Assembly (NCBI GenBank): GCA_024305745.1
Contig: JAHRBS010000009.1
Coordinates: 1,922,001-1,986,000 of the forward strand
DNA length: 64,000 nucleotides
Reading direction: 5' to 3'
DNA from: Polyporus tsugae
Lineage: Eukaryota > Basidiomycota > Agaricomycetes > Polyporales > Polyporaceae
Positions 10,823-21,885 of this stretch are shown piece after piece. Within the stretch, counting starts at the first letter, position 1; each line of letters opens with the position of its first letter. The position numbers and the translations under genes were made by a program. Under the pieces are notes generated by a model. That model searched no databases. It saw only the letters and a program-made list of their open reading frames with translations, and had not been told where the DNA came from.

Positions 10823-11058
10823 AGTTTGGCTATGACTAAGTTATTCCTGAGAAGTAACGGGATTACGCTCCGCCGGACACTCTACTGATCCGTAGTCGTT
10901 GAAGCCTGTTGCGGTCGATCGCATGCATGCAGGCTCTGTTACCCAATTTACAAGCACATTGCTTGTTCCCATCCATTGAATATACTAGTGATTACACTAC
11001 GGAAAGTCTAATGTCTGACGAGAACATCTCAACCTCTCCTGGTCTAATACGCCTATCT

Positions 11059-12030
11059 CTACAGTCTTTGTGGCTGTAAACGCACCAACCAATCGCTCCT
11101 CAACACCTCAAACATATCCTCCCCGTCCCCTTCAACAACCTCGACCCTCTCCAACCGCGTCTCCGCCTTCCTGAGCTCCACCTCCCTCAGCAGCGCCATC
11201 ATCTTCTCGTGCGCGGCCTGCGCGCCGCGTTTCATCCCCTCCCGATGGTGGTGCCGGTGCTGGTTGGTATTCGGGGCACACTCGGGAGGCCGCCGGGCCT
11301 CGACGACGAGCTCGCGCAAACGCGCGGGGAGCGCGCTGGGGAACGGTGACAAATCAAGCTCGTGCTCGCTCCGGGGTCGTGGAAGCGCGGCTTCGTAAAG
11401 CTCGCGCGCGAAGGCAGCCGCCCCCATGATTCCCGAGACGCGGAGATGTGTCAGCGTGGGGCACGCCACCTCGAGGGCCCCGAGCTGCAGCAGCCCGTGC
11501 GGGTTGCGGCTCCCAGAGAGGTGTAGCCGGGCGAGGTGCGGCATCCCGCCGTTGTCGTGTGACTGGGGGAAAGGGTAGAAACCGTGTATCGCGAGCTCCT
11601 CCAGGCGTGGTAAGGGCAGCGCGAAGAGGTGACCGACGAGGGGCGGGGCCGTGTAGGGGCACGCAGCGACGAGGGCGAGGGTCTCCAGCGTGGGCGATGC
11701 GTATTCCAAAATGCGTGATGCGAGCGCCCGCTCCCGGTCGTACCGCTCCATTTCCGCGAACGCTCCCCCACACTTCAGCGTATCTTTGTGCGCCCAGTCG
11801 GCGAGGAATAGGTGGCGGATGCGACGGGAGTGTGGGGGGAGTGTGTCGAGGCGTGCGACGAGGGCTTCCATTTGGGCGAGTCCGGAGACAGAGAGGGACT
11901 GGAAGAGGAAAGGGGAGGCGGCGTCGCGAACGTATCGCGAGACCAGCGCGAGTGCGCGGGCCGTCGCGCCATCGTCCGTACACGCAAACTCGAATATCTG
12001 TGTGTGCAGTTCGAGCGGGAGGGACTCCAT
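11059..12030 (-). CDS. F-box-like protein, single exon
   Basis: Intronless, about 323 aa. The N-terminus MESLPLELHTQIFEFAC followed by ALALVSRYVRDAASPFLFQSL is the degenerate F-box typical of Agaricomycete families. Short Leu-rich repeats follow (for example TLETLALVAACPY and LPRLEELAIHGFYPF), with a basic His/Arg-rich stretch near residue 255 and a mostly helical C-terminus. It would recruit an unknown substrate to an SCF ligase. It faces the 9148 F-box gene tail to tail across 236 bp but is not a close copy of it. A long open frame on the opposite strand is a composition effect. Confidence 0.75.
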   Translation of the reverse strand: MESLPLELHTQIFEFACTDDGATARALALVSRYVRDAASPFLFQSLSVSGLAQMEALVARLDTLPPHSRRIRHLFLADWAHKDTLKCGGAFAEMERYDRERALASRILEYASPTLETLALVAACPYTAPPLVGHLFALPLPRLEELAIHGFYPFPQSHDNGGMPHLARLHLSGSRNPHGLLQLGALEVACPTLTHLRVSGIMGAAAFARELYEAALPRPRSEHELDLSPFPSALPARLRELVVEARRPPECAPNTNQHRHHHREGMKRGAQAAHEKMMALLREVELRKAETRLERVEVVEGDGEDMFEVLRSDWLVRLQPQRL

Positions 12031-13947
12031 GGTCGTTGCTGTCGATGGTGCTGGCCTTCAGAGGAATTGATACTAGGCAACGGGTGGTGCGGGGGCAAAG
12101 ACGAGGGAGGTGTCGTGTTGAACCCCATCTTGACCACAACGCGATAAGTATATTTTGCAACTCCAGGCGAGCAAATGGCGAAGGAGCGATTGCGCGAGCA
12201 TGTTGTGCGCTGACGTGCCCGCATCACGTGAGTCGGTCGTTTCGAGCAATGGGAGTGCGCGTATTCGAACCCGGGGCAGTGAAACATCATGGTTCCACAT
12301 GCCAAGGGTTTGAGGGCCCAAACATGTTGAATCGCACTCGACAGATTTTCCGGAGGAGTGGAAATCAACAAGTGGCTACAACTTCGGCTAGGCGGAAGGT
12401 GCATCGCAGTGCTGTCAACGATGACAGCTTTACGGCAGGATGGGCGAGAACAGGGAAAAAACATCCTTAGTGGACATGATCTGCAGGATCGGAAGGTCAG
12501 AAGGAGAAACAGTCATTCGTCTGGGTAGAGAGCACCAAATAGGATCTCAAAAGATTCTCGGGAGAAGTAGAAACGGTACGCACGTAGGAGAGAAAACCCT
12601 ACCCCATCCAGCGTGTGGCTTCTCCCAGTCCAACACGCCCTATAAGGTCCTCCATGAACGCCAACCAGAACTCGAGGGTTGTAAATCGACCGAAGAATAT
12701 GTGATGTTGGACATGAATTGAGTGTTAGATCATGATACCGCGCCCGATGTCATGGAGTCCCGGCACCGGTGAGAAGCCCACATGACAACGCCGGTTTAGT
12801 GCCTCCGCAGAACTGTGCATCGCCGCAACTTCTTTGACGTAGTCGGTCGAATGGTAGGTATCGAGTCGATTGGCTAATGCCCACACGGAGTATTAGGGGA
12901 GAGCGTCGACCATGATGCAGGTAAAAGTCGACGCAGAACCGCTTCGTGGCGCATCTCGTCGGACTTGAACATGGTAAACCGCGCTTGTAGTGAAGAAAAC
13001 GGCGTGCAGAGTTCCAAATTTGAGGGGAATTTGGAATGTGTGTTGTCTGACAGCGCCGACTATGGGCTACTTTAGCGGAGTCAAGGTTATCCCTGTACTG
13101 AGACGTATGAGAAGATTCGACCTAGCAGCCAACAACAAACATACCATTGGCGTGCGATATACGAATGGTGCCACGGGGGGCAAGTGTGGGCGCACCAGGA
13201 CCGGAGCCAGAACCTACGTATTGATAGGCCGAGCTGTCTAGCTGTTCATGGCGAGATCCGCGCACGCCAGGTGCCTACAAGCTGGTACCTTAACATGCAG
13301 TGAACGGGGATGAGCAGTACGTTGTTTGGCATCGGGTACTCACAAGGATCAAGTGAATATGGAATACTTATCGGCACGTTTACTTCATGTGCCATTTGGC
13401 GGTGATGGGAGATCCGGCGGCTTCCCTGTCGGGGACAAAGGCGTGCCAGAAGCAATGGGCAATGCTCATCGTCCTGTGATCGGTGAGACGGAGGACGTGA
13501 GTACAGAGCAACTGACAAGATTATACCGCTTAGACCCACCCTCTGACCCTGAGAAGCAAGACGTAGATGCTGAGAGATGATAGGATCGTTGTAGGAGAAC
13601 CTATTTGCCGAGAGGTCGTTTAGAGCGTCGCTAATACTGTGTTGCGTAGAGATCCAGGAAGCATTGTTGACAGCCATCTGATCATAAGGGTGCCAGGTTC
13701 AGGAGAACGACAAGATATAGGAATGACATTTGGTAATACAGTGTATGCCTTATACTAGAAACTGAGTTTGTGGTAAGAAGAGATGGGGAAGCGGATAAAC
13801 AAATTCGACTCACGAACTAGTGGATACATGCGATAGGGGATATCGTCCCGAATAAGTCAATGGATGGGTGCAGTACTGGACACACTCTAGTATAGAACCA
13901 AAGATCAGTTCAGAACGGGACATGGGGGCTCATGCGACTCACCATTT
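12031..13947. other. Intergenic stretch of 1.9 kb, no gene seen
   Basis: Short open frames on both strands have no domain, no codon pattern like the neighbours and no consistent splice structure. A GTATTCGAACCC string at ~12258 resembles a tRNA T-loop but has no matching arms. Possibly decayed sequence. Confidence 0.45.
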
Positions 13948-14350
13948 TCAGGCAGCAACGGCAATCGTCTGTGGCTTCTCATCGGCAATGGTCAGGTGCT
14001 CCATTGCGTCTTCGAACGCCTCCTCCTCGCTAGATTCACCCTCTTCGCCGTCCTCTTCCTCGCTCACGGATGCTCCCTCGTCTTCATCGTCTGACGGATC
14101 GTCCTCAAAGTCCAGCTGCCAGACGATCAGTCACCTTTATGAGTAACTTAGGTCTGGATATACTCACTGGATCATAGATAACTCGAATGATCAAACTGCA
14201 ACTTGGACACGTCGCGACATCCTCGTAGTTCTTGAGTTGCTTGCGCGATACCTCGAAACGGTCCCCACAAGGGCATGGGTAATGGTATACGCGCTTCTCC
14301 TCGTCCCAAACCATGTCCTCGATCTCGACCTCGTCATAGAATGCGCCCAT
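13948..14350 (-). CDS. DPH3: Diphthamide biosynthesis / Elongator partner Dph3 (Kti11)
   Basis: Two exons (14350-14168, 14115-13948) give about 116 aa. The N-terminal 60 residues are a CSL-type zinc finger: [19 protein letters not shown], then the Cys pair in YPCPCGDRF and the pair in CPSCSL, which bind iron or zinc. Dph3 passes electrons to Dph1-Dph2 in diphthamide synthesis on elongation factor 2 and, as Kti11, supports Elongator in wobble-uridine modification of cytosolic tRNAs. The family is usually about 80 aa. Exon 2 adds an acidic tail of about 55 residues rich in D/E/S, ending in [14 protein letters not shown]. The start matches the family start exactly. Divergent from MTO1. Confidence 0.93.
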
Positions 14351-14609
14351 GATAGACACAAGAAAGACGTTTGCAGAAACCTGAGACGGCCTAATGGCCC
14401 AGCGCCGTCGAGAGCAACAGTTGTGGCGATTTAAATGGTGGAGGCACGGAGGAAAAGGATGCACCGGATCAAAGATCGTCGGAGGGCGAGAGAGGGGCGG
14501 CAAACTTGGCTTATCTAATCGAGGCGACTGTCGCTCGCTAGCACGAGTCCAGGTCAGGCTTTCCCCTCAAACTACCATCGCAAACGAACGGGGTCGCTGA
14601 TCAATCTGC
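14351..14609. promoter_or_regulatory. Shared divergent promoter region, DPH3 / MTO1
   Basis: 259 bp between two start codons on opposite strands. No TATA box is evident. The two genes probably share regulatory sequence. Confidence 0.55.
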
Positions 14610-17178
14610 ATGCACAGGTGTTTCGGCAGAATAGCGGCGCGCGGAAAAATTTCGGCTTATAGAGGATATGCGTCACTGAGTCGGGCGACACATCCACACT
14701 ATGATGGTATGCTAGTCTATTGGTGCCTCCCCAGATTCACGACGGTAGACTGAAGCATCGGACGTTCTAGTTTGTGTCATTGGCGGCGGCCACGCAGGGT
14801 GTGAGGCTGCTGCAGGAGCAGCGCGCACAGGTGCCAAGACAGTCCTCTTAACTCAGAACCTCGACACCATCGGAGAGCTCTCATGCAATCCTTCCATGGG
14901 AGGTGTGGGGAAAGGCACTCTCATGCGTGAAGTCGACGCACTCGACGGCCTCTGTTCGAAGGTTACCGGTATGATAGGCCCAAGTATTACATTCGACATT
15001 TATCTGATGTCTCTTCTTCAGACGAGGCCGGAATCCAGTTCCAGATACTGAACAGATCTAAGGGTGCAGCTGTTTGGGTCAATCATCGTCCACTCGACTG
15101 CATTGATCTTTCAGTGCTAACGTCTGTGTGCAGAGTCCACGAGCGCAAGTAGACAGGAAGCTCTACAAAAGGCACATGCAGGCGACGTTGCACAGCTACC
15201 CCAACCTCGACATCCGCGGTGGAAGCGTCTTCGACCTCGTGCTCAGCCAACCCACCATGTCGACGGAATTCCCTCGTTCGGAGGTCACCGGCGTGGCTTT
15301 GGGTCCGTCTGTATTCTTAATTCGTAGATACCCACGCTGACCGTCCAACTAGATTCGGGGGAGGTGATCACCTGTTCCCAAGTCGTTATCTGCACTGGGA
15401 CGTTCCTATCCGGCGAAATTCATATTGGTATGAAGCGCTTCTCTGCCGGACGCATGAATGAAGCCCCTTCTGTCGGGCTGTCTGCATCGCTCGGTGCAGC
15501 GGGATTCCGTCTGGGACGTCTCCAAACCGGCACCCCCGCGAGACTGGCCAAGGACTCCATCGACTTCTCAAAGCTTGTGGTTCAGGAGGGCGACCACACG
15601 CCTCTGCCTTTCAGTTTCATGAACGATCGTGTGGCCAATGCGGTAGAGTTTTACAAAATCCGATGAAAGCACGGCACTGATCACCTGTCCGTGTTGCTCA
15701 GGACAACCAAGTCTTGTGCTGGATGACGGCGACCACGCCGACGACCCACCAGATCATCCGCGACAACATCCATCGTTGCGTCCACATCCAGGAGACTAAG
15801 AAGGGCCCGCGGTACTGCCCTTCGCTTGAGGCGAAAGTGACGCGCTTCCCGCACAAGTCGTCGCACAACGTCTGGCTCGAGCCGGAGGGGTACGACTCCG
15901 AATTGATCTACCCCAACGGTCTTTCGTGCAGCCTACCGGAGGACGTGCAGGAGAGCATGTACCGCTCCGTGCCCGGACTCGAGAACGCGAAACTTATCCG
16001 ACCTGCATATGGAGTCGAGTATGATCACATCGACGCTCGGGAGCTCGGGCCGACGCTGGAGACAAAGAGGATCAAGGTATGCATTCCACTGTCTGAGTCG
16101 AAGGGAGCAAGCAGTTTTTGACACTCTCTTCAGGGTTTGTTCCTCGCAGGTCAGATCAACGGTACGACAGGATACGAAGAAGCCGCAGGTCAAGGTGTTG
16201 TCGCAGGGATCAACGCCGGCCTATCTGCCCTCCATCGGCCGCCGCTCGTCATCACGCGCGCGGAGGGGTATATTGGGGTAATGATTGACGACCTCATCGT
16301 GAAGGGTGCAGAAGAACCGTGTACGTGTCCTCCCCTCCTACTGCTCCGCACAAATGCCGACGCACCATCTAGATCGCATGTTCACGTCGCGCTCGGAGTT
16401 CCGCATGACGTTGCGCAGCGACAACGCCGACCTACGATTGACTAAGAAGGGCCGTGCGGTGGGTGCTGTGGGGGATGCGCGTTGGGCACAGTTTGAGGCA
16501 ACCCGCGCAGAGCTGGGACGCGCGACTGGGCTGCTCCAGTCTTGCGTGTTGTCTCCGCAGGTACGCTACACGTGCAGTCTCTCCCGACGATTGATGCTTA
16601 ATTCGCGCAGAAATGGAAGGCATATGGATTTGACAGGAAGCGCGACGGGGCCCTGAAGAGGTGCGCCTGTGTTCATCCACACTCCCCTCACGACCATGCT
16701 AACACGTTACGCCGACAGCGCATTTGAGCTCCTTCACCATCGAAATATGCCGATCCGCGCGCTCACGGCTGTCATACCAGAGCTCGTGTCCGTACATCCG
16801 CACATCCTGAGCCGCGTCGAGACCGACGCCATATACAGCTCGCATCTCCGCCGTCAGGCGGCGGACCTGCGGGTGTTCATGGAGGACGAGTCGCTTGCCC
16901 TAGACCCGTACCTCGACTACTCGAGTGTTGAGGGTCTGAGCTCTGAGGTCAGAGAGCGGCTCGCCAACGTGCGCCCTACGAGCATCGTAAGCAATTTATG
17001 CTTGTGCATCCTTGAGATATGAGAGCTGATGAGTGTCTAGGGAGCGGCGAAGCGGATGGAGGGCATGACGCCTTCGTCGATGATATACCTTCTTCGGCAT
17101 GCGAGGCGGACAAACGGTATCCGAGTGACTCGTCCTGGACAGGCAGTAGATTCGGAGAACGATGCCGCCCTCCAGTGA
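14610..17178 (+). CDS. MTO1: Mitochondrial tRNA wobble-uridine modification enzyme MTO1 (MnmG/GidA)
   Basis: Eleven exons fit with consistent phase (14610-14706, 14771-14968, 15022-15077, 15134-15302, 15353-15642, 15702-16076, 16134-16320, 16373-16560, 16611-16660, 16719-16986, 17041-17178), giving about 671 aa, the normal length. Exon 1 encodes an Arg/Ser/Ala-rich leader ([13 protein letters not shown]...) typical of mitochondrial import and runs straight into [17 protein letters not shown], the FAD-binding motif. Both family signatures are present: [12 protein letters not shown] and [21 protein letters not shown]. With MSS1/GTPBP3 it installs the 5-carboxymethylaminomethyl-type (or taurinomethyl in animals) group on U34 of mitochondrial tRNAs. 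The first exon was chosen because it restores both phase and a targeting peptide. Confidence 0.94.
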
Positions 17179-17541
17179 TCGAAGCACCGTCCAAAGCTAT
17201 ATTTCTACGTTAGTAATACCATAATACAAGTATTCGTCGCGACGCCAACGATTAGTCTGCTACATTCGAAATGTACGGAACGAGTTTTCAAATGAGAGCC
17301 TGAGTGGGTATCGATAACGTCAATCGGTGGATATGCATACCAAACCTATGAACGACTCAGCGCTGACACAGGAGGCGAAGATGGAACAAGGGGTGGATGT
17401 GCTGGTTAGTAACCCGCTCCCCAAGAGAAAAAAAAAACCGTCGCCTTAGAGGGTGCCAATCCGGTCGGAGGAGAACGTGTCCATCGTGGCTTTGATATTG
17501 GGCTCGACGTCCGCGCTCCAAGCGAGCTCGTCGCCCGTGCA

Positions 17542-18529
17542 CTAGATGCCAAAGAACAAGGGCTGATAAAGTTTCCCGCCCAGTGGCAACTCGAAATCCC
17601 CGTTCCGGCACCTGGCGGACACGGAGGTGGGACAGCACAGAAGGAGGTGCCGCAGCCGGCGGTTGGGCGCAAGCTGCTGCGAGATATGATGACCAGGATC
17701 AGCAAGGTCGATGGACGTCACGGTCTCGATTATGTTAACCAACGGCACATGGAGAGTAGCAAGGAGGTCAAAGACGACTTCGCACAACTTCACGTCCTGT
17801 AAGTAATGGAGAGTGACGACTGGCGTACAGCGGAGTGGATAGTGCATCGCGGAGCCCGTAATCGTGTCGTGGAAGTGATGGAGCAGGACACTGTCCAGGC
17901 TCAAGGACTCGAGGTTGGCGGCATTGGCCCATCACCTCGAGGAAGTCGGCATAGGAAATCTGCCACGGAGATCCGGAGAGCGTGAGATTGCGGAGCGATG
18001 TATACACTGTGGGGTCGCGAGGGGCCAACCAATTGTCACCGCCGAGCGTAGTGACGCGGGGAGAAGGTTGTGGGTATTGAGACGTCGGCGGTCTCCTCGT
18101 ACGGAGCACCGACCGATAGATTTTCGAGTGAAGGCATAGACATAGCCAATAAGGAGGAGCGGTCCGCTAACCACGTCGCCCCGCCGTCGGATTGGATGGA
18201 GAATGCCTAGGTGGATGCGGCGGAGAGTTGCAAATGTGGCTGACGGCGAGTGGGAGTTGGGACATAGACTGTGGCCGGTGATCAAGCCGGCGCACCGTGC
18301 CAGACACACTTCCAACCACTCCGGGCCACCTCCGGGCTGCGGGAGACCCTGATCTCCTAACCCCAAAACCAAGGTGTCGATCAGACGACATCTCGCCAAC
18401 AGCAGCAGACGAGCTGGTATGAGCTCATCCAGTTGGTGCCCCGCTGGCAGTGCGGTGCATCTCTCCGAATAAGCGAATACACCTCTCGGAGGATTTGCAC
18501 GAACAATTCTTGAGGTAGACTGTTAAGCT
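17542..18529 (-). pseudogene. Decayed F-box / LRR gene
   Basis: The opposite strand reads as an F-box gene in pieces. It starts with LNSLPQELFVQILREVYSL ... SYQLVCCCWRDVV, then an in-frame stop where the family has Ser before TPWFW (near 18388). After that come TLRRIHLGILHPIRRR in one frame, MPSLENLSVGAPYEETADVS in a second, TVYTSLRNLTLSGSPWQIS in a third, then ANLESLSLDSVLLHHFHD back in the first. The last switch (~17930) is explained by one extra C in TGCCGCC. One stop and at least three frame changes make it non-functional. The pieces still read well, so decay looks recent. It lies tail to tail with MTO1. Confidence 0.75.
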
Positions 18530-20427
18530 GGCAGTGCTAGCGATAGCTTGTGCGTCGTCCAACCGGCGCGGCTGCGGCCCGCATCAAGCATCCTAGCAAA
18601 TGCCGTACGGAAATAGAAATTAGCATAGAGAGTCGACGAGACTCATCAAGCAAATCGATATCCCACATACCAAGGAATGAGGATCGCTATTGATGATAAT
18701 GTCACGACTACGACTGAATGTTCAAGGATACAATGCATCAACAATTCATCCAATCACTGTGAACGAGGTCTGCTCGGAAGGGAACCGAGTCGAGGACGAG
18801 GACGAGGAGAAAGGGCCGAGTTGACCGAGATTCGCCACCGTCGTCACCTGGCATGCAAATTCAACCGAGCGTCGCCGGGTTTCCGGCAAATCACTAATGC
18901 CAGATCTCGGCAGGCTCCTGCTGCTGGGTCTAAATTTAACTGCACCAGAAAATGTCGGGAGATAGTCTTGCAGGCTAGAACAGGCACTACAGTAGTCCAA
19001 TGATTGTGAAGTAAGTGGAATCTCAGCACCGCTGGCGATGCCCGTGGCTGACTAAAACGTATACTAAGAACCGACTTACCAGTATCTAAAAAGTACATGA
19101 ACCCACCTTCCGCGACGGACACTCAGCGAGTGCCAATGTTGATGATCTTTTGTCATGGGTAAGTAAGAGTTGGACAAGTTGGAGAAACTCCTTGGATGCC
19201 TTATAGGGATGTATGTACTTACTATCCTCCGAGTCCAACAGGCACATGCCAACCGCCAATGGCCGCGGGTCCGACAATCGTGTAGCACCCTGAGCCCACG
19301 AATTCAAAACATCTGGCGAGCAGTGCGTAGTAGCGAGATCCACGGCTAGGTAACGGCGCCCTAATACGCAGCCGATCGCTAGAGAGAAGTCGATAAGCGA
19401 GCAACACGTGAAAGCCTACGCAATCGACTATTTAGCGGGCCCCGGCCCCGGCCGCGGGCACACGAACACTGACCCAGAAAACGGTACCCGAGTCGGACGA
19501 GATGACGGTTGAACTGACCTCACTACCTACACCTCTCAGACCCTGGGTAAAAGTTGACGGGTGTCGCAGGGGGGGTTTAAGAGAACGGATGGGGACTGGG
19601 AGGCTGACGTACTACAGAGTGCGAGCAGCCACATGCAATCCCCCAAGCTAGCGAGGGGTCATTATCCTCTACAGTCTGGGAATCAAAGTGAGACTAGTTA
19701 CACTAGTAAGGCTTCGGACGATGATGGATTCTGTAGTCGTTGAGCGTCAAGATCGCAGCGGTACCGCCAAGTCGAGTAAGTACCGAGAGATTTGAGGGTC
19801 GAACGTACGACGAAGGCGTGTGTGTACTGGGTATCCTGGTGACCGAATAGCCCGACTCGGAGTGCAGGGGTGACAGCAAGATTGCAAAGGCTGTTTGGAT
19901 CTCTAAAACCATGCAATAAGACGCTGTGTTAGTTGTGAATGCTGCCGCCGCCACGTCTGTGGACTGGCATGCAGGCAAGCCGCGACACGGATGGATGTGG
20001 CGGCCCGAAACTTGGGTGATTTACATAACTTCAGCGCGTGACTGGAGCCTGGAGGCACTTGCCGTTACAGTGATCCGATAGAACCGTCCTCGAGTCTCGC
20101 GGAGCCGCATTAATATTGCGGCGAGTGGCCGGCCGTGAACTTCACTCGTGAGTGTAACATGTTCAGGAAGAAGTTCAATCCTTGGCCAGTGGATATCATC
20201 CAGCGTCAAAGCAGCCATCTTTCATCAGTCCGAAGCCAGCGTTAAGGTGGGTGGTCTGGTAACGGAACTTCTCATGGTTGAATGTATGGCCGGACGCTGA
20301 ACCCACGCTGTTTCGTGGGCGCAATGCATTCGCTCCACCAATGCGGCGACGCAGTCGAGCGAGAAGATCATCTCGTTTCGGATTTGCCCCGGCCCTCGAA
20401 GCTTGAGCTTCGTAGGGATCCGGAGCA
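18530..20427. other. Intergenic stretch of 1.9 kb, no gene seen
   Basis: No open frame with a recognisable domain or consistent splice pattern. A GC-rich GGCCCCGG run occurs near 19440. No tRNA or clear transposon ends were found. Confidence 0.45.
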
Positions 20428-20433
20428 TATAAA
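20428..20433 (+). promoter_or_regulatory. TATA box of the membrane-protein gene
   Basis: TATAAA lies 92 nt before the ATG at 20525, with a CT-rich tract in between that is typical of fungal core promoters. Confidence 0.55.
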
Positions 20434-20524
20434 CGTCCCCTGGCCCTTTTTCACGACGTCACGATCCTGCGACCCCCTTCCACTTCATCTCTGCCAGTCT
20501 TAAGCCTGTTCCAGCCCTGCGGAG

Positions 20525-21885
20525 ATGTCTGATGAAGAGCGCTTCCCCGTTGCCCGAGCTGAGGTACGTTGTTCTTATTCCAGGTTTTAGGTTGGCTGCG
20601 TTCTTAACCAGCCTCGTCCCTGTCTCGCAGCTCATTGCGCTATTCACAGAGTCGCTGCTCTTCGGGGCCTTCACTGTCCTCTATGCTATCGCCATCTGGA
20701 TTCTTCTCTACCGGGAGAAGAAACGGAGCAAATCTACCCTCAACAAAATGCTTTTCGCTACATCCACGGTTATGTGGATATTATCGGTAGCAGTACGTGC
20801 GATTCTCGTTCCACCATGGTATGATGCGGTCCTGACTCCTTGCAGCATTTAGCCATAGACGTGGATCGAGCGATACAAGCGTTCGTGGTGAACGGCGGCA
20901 CACCCGACGGAACCACGACATTCTACGCCACTCTCAGCAACCCGACGGAGGTCGCGAAGAACGTGATCTACATCACCATGACTATCGTCGGTGATACCTT
21001 CGTTACGTACCGTCTTTTCGTGGTGTGGAACCACTCTTGGATGATAATCGTGGTTCCCGTTATAATGCTTCTCGCCACGGCTGGTGCGCCACCTATACTT
21101 GTTCAGCCGCGTTCGTACTAACACAGCTTTTGTCTAGTCGCCGGTTACGGCGCGTGCGTCGAGATTGGGCTCGTCAAGGGTGCCGGTGCTATCTTCGCTG
21201 AGAGCCTCCAGCCATGGATCCGAGCATTCTTCTCGCTGTCGCTCACAACCAACCTACTTGCTACACGTAAGTACTCATTGCCCCCTCATGCGCGACCTTC
21301 CGTATTCCCGCACATTGAACTTGCGCGTGATCCGGTTTCTGTAAACCCGTTGGGATGCACGGTATTCACAATCATGTCTCAGTTCTCATCGCTGCGCGCA
21401 TCGTCTGGATGAACCGCCGCGTGAAGACCTACCGCGCCGGGGCGGGAGGTTCCCATTGGGAGGTCGTAGAGACTCTGGTCCAATCCGCTGCCGTTTACTC
21501 GGCCGCCCTCGCGTCTCTCCTCGGCACGTACCTCGCTGGCTCGAACGCCCAGTATATCTGCCTTGACATCCTCCAGCCGCTTATCGTAAGTTCCGCTGTG
21601 CAGCCATCGGGGAATTCTCGAGCTAAATCGCGCGTTTCACAGGGCGTTGTTTTCACCCTCATCATCATCCGCGTCGGTCTAGGCTACACGATGGCGGAGG
21701 TGGTGTCTGGCAAGCAGACGTCCGATTTCCACGGCCAGACCATCGGAGGCACCGACTACAACCTTCGGCCAGTCGCGATCAACGTCTCGGTCTCACAGAC
21801 AAACGACCGTCAGTCGCTTGAGACGTACGACCGCAAGGGCACCGCGATCAACGACATCGAGAGCGGGACCTCGCGCATCGATTGA
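20525..21885 (+). CDS. Multi-pass membrane protein (seven-helix type), function unknown
   Basis: Six exons (20525-20563, 20631-20792, 20846-21083, 21138-21266, 21383-21585, 21643-21885) give about 337 aa. About seven hydrophobic helices are visible: FGAFTVLYAIAIWILLY, MLFATSTVMWILSVAHLAI, NVIYITMTIVGDTFVTYRLF, WMIIVVPVIMLLAT, the segment ending SLTTNLLATLLIAARI, VYSAALASLLGTYLAG and GVVFTLIIIRVGLGYTM. The C-terminal ~75 residues are hydrophilic with Thr/Ser/Asp. This matches a large family of uncharacterised Agaricomycete membrane proteins of receptor-like topology. No ligand or signalling motif can be named. A TATA box sits upstream. Confidence 0.85.

Noticed and set aside
12255..12275. TATTCGAACCC, a second tRNA-like T-loop
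   Set aside because: Stems on either strand do not pair and no D-arm or acceptor partner is found.
11448..12470. A 340-codon open frame on the plus strand
   Set aside because: It lies antisense to the F-box gene 11059-12030, is extremely rich in Arg/Gly, and has no domain. It is a shadow of GC-rich coding sequence.
14701..14706. ATGATG as the MTO1 start
   Set aside because: It gives the wrong phase at the next exon and no mitochondrial leader; the ATG at 14610 gives both.
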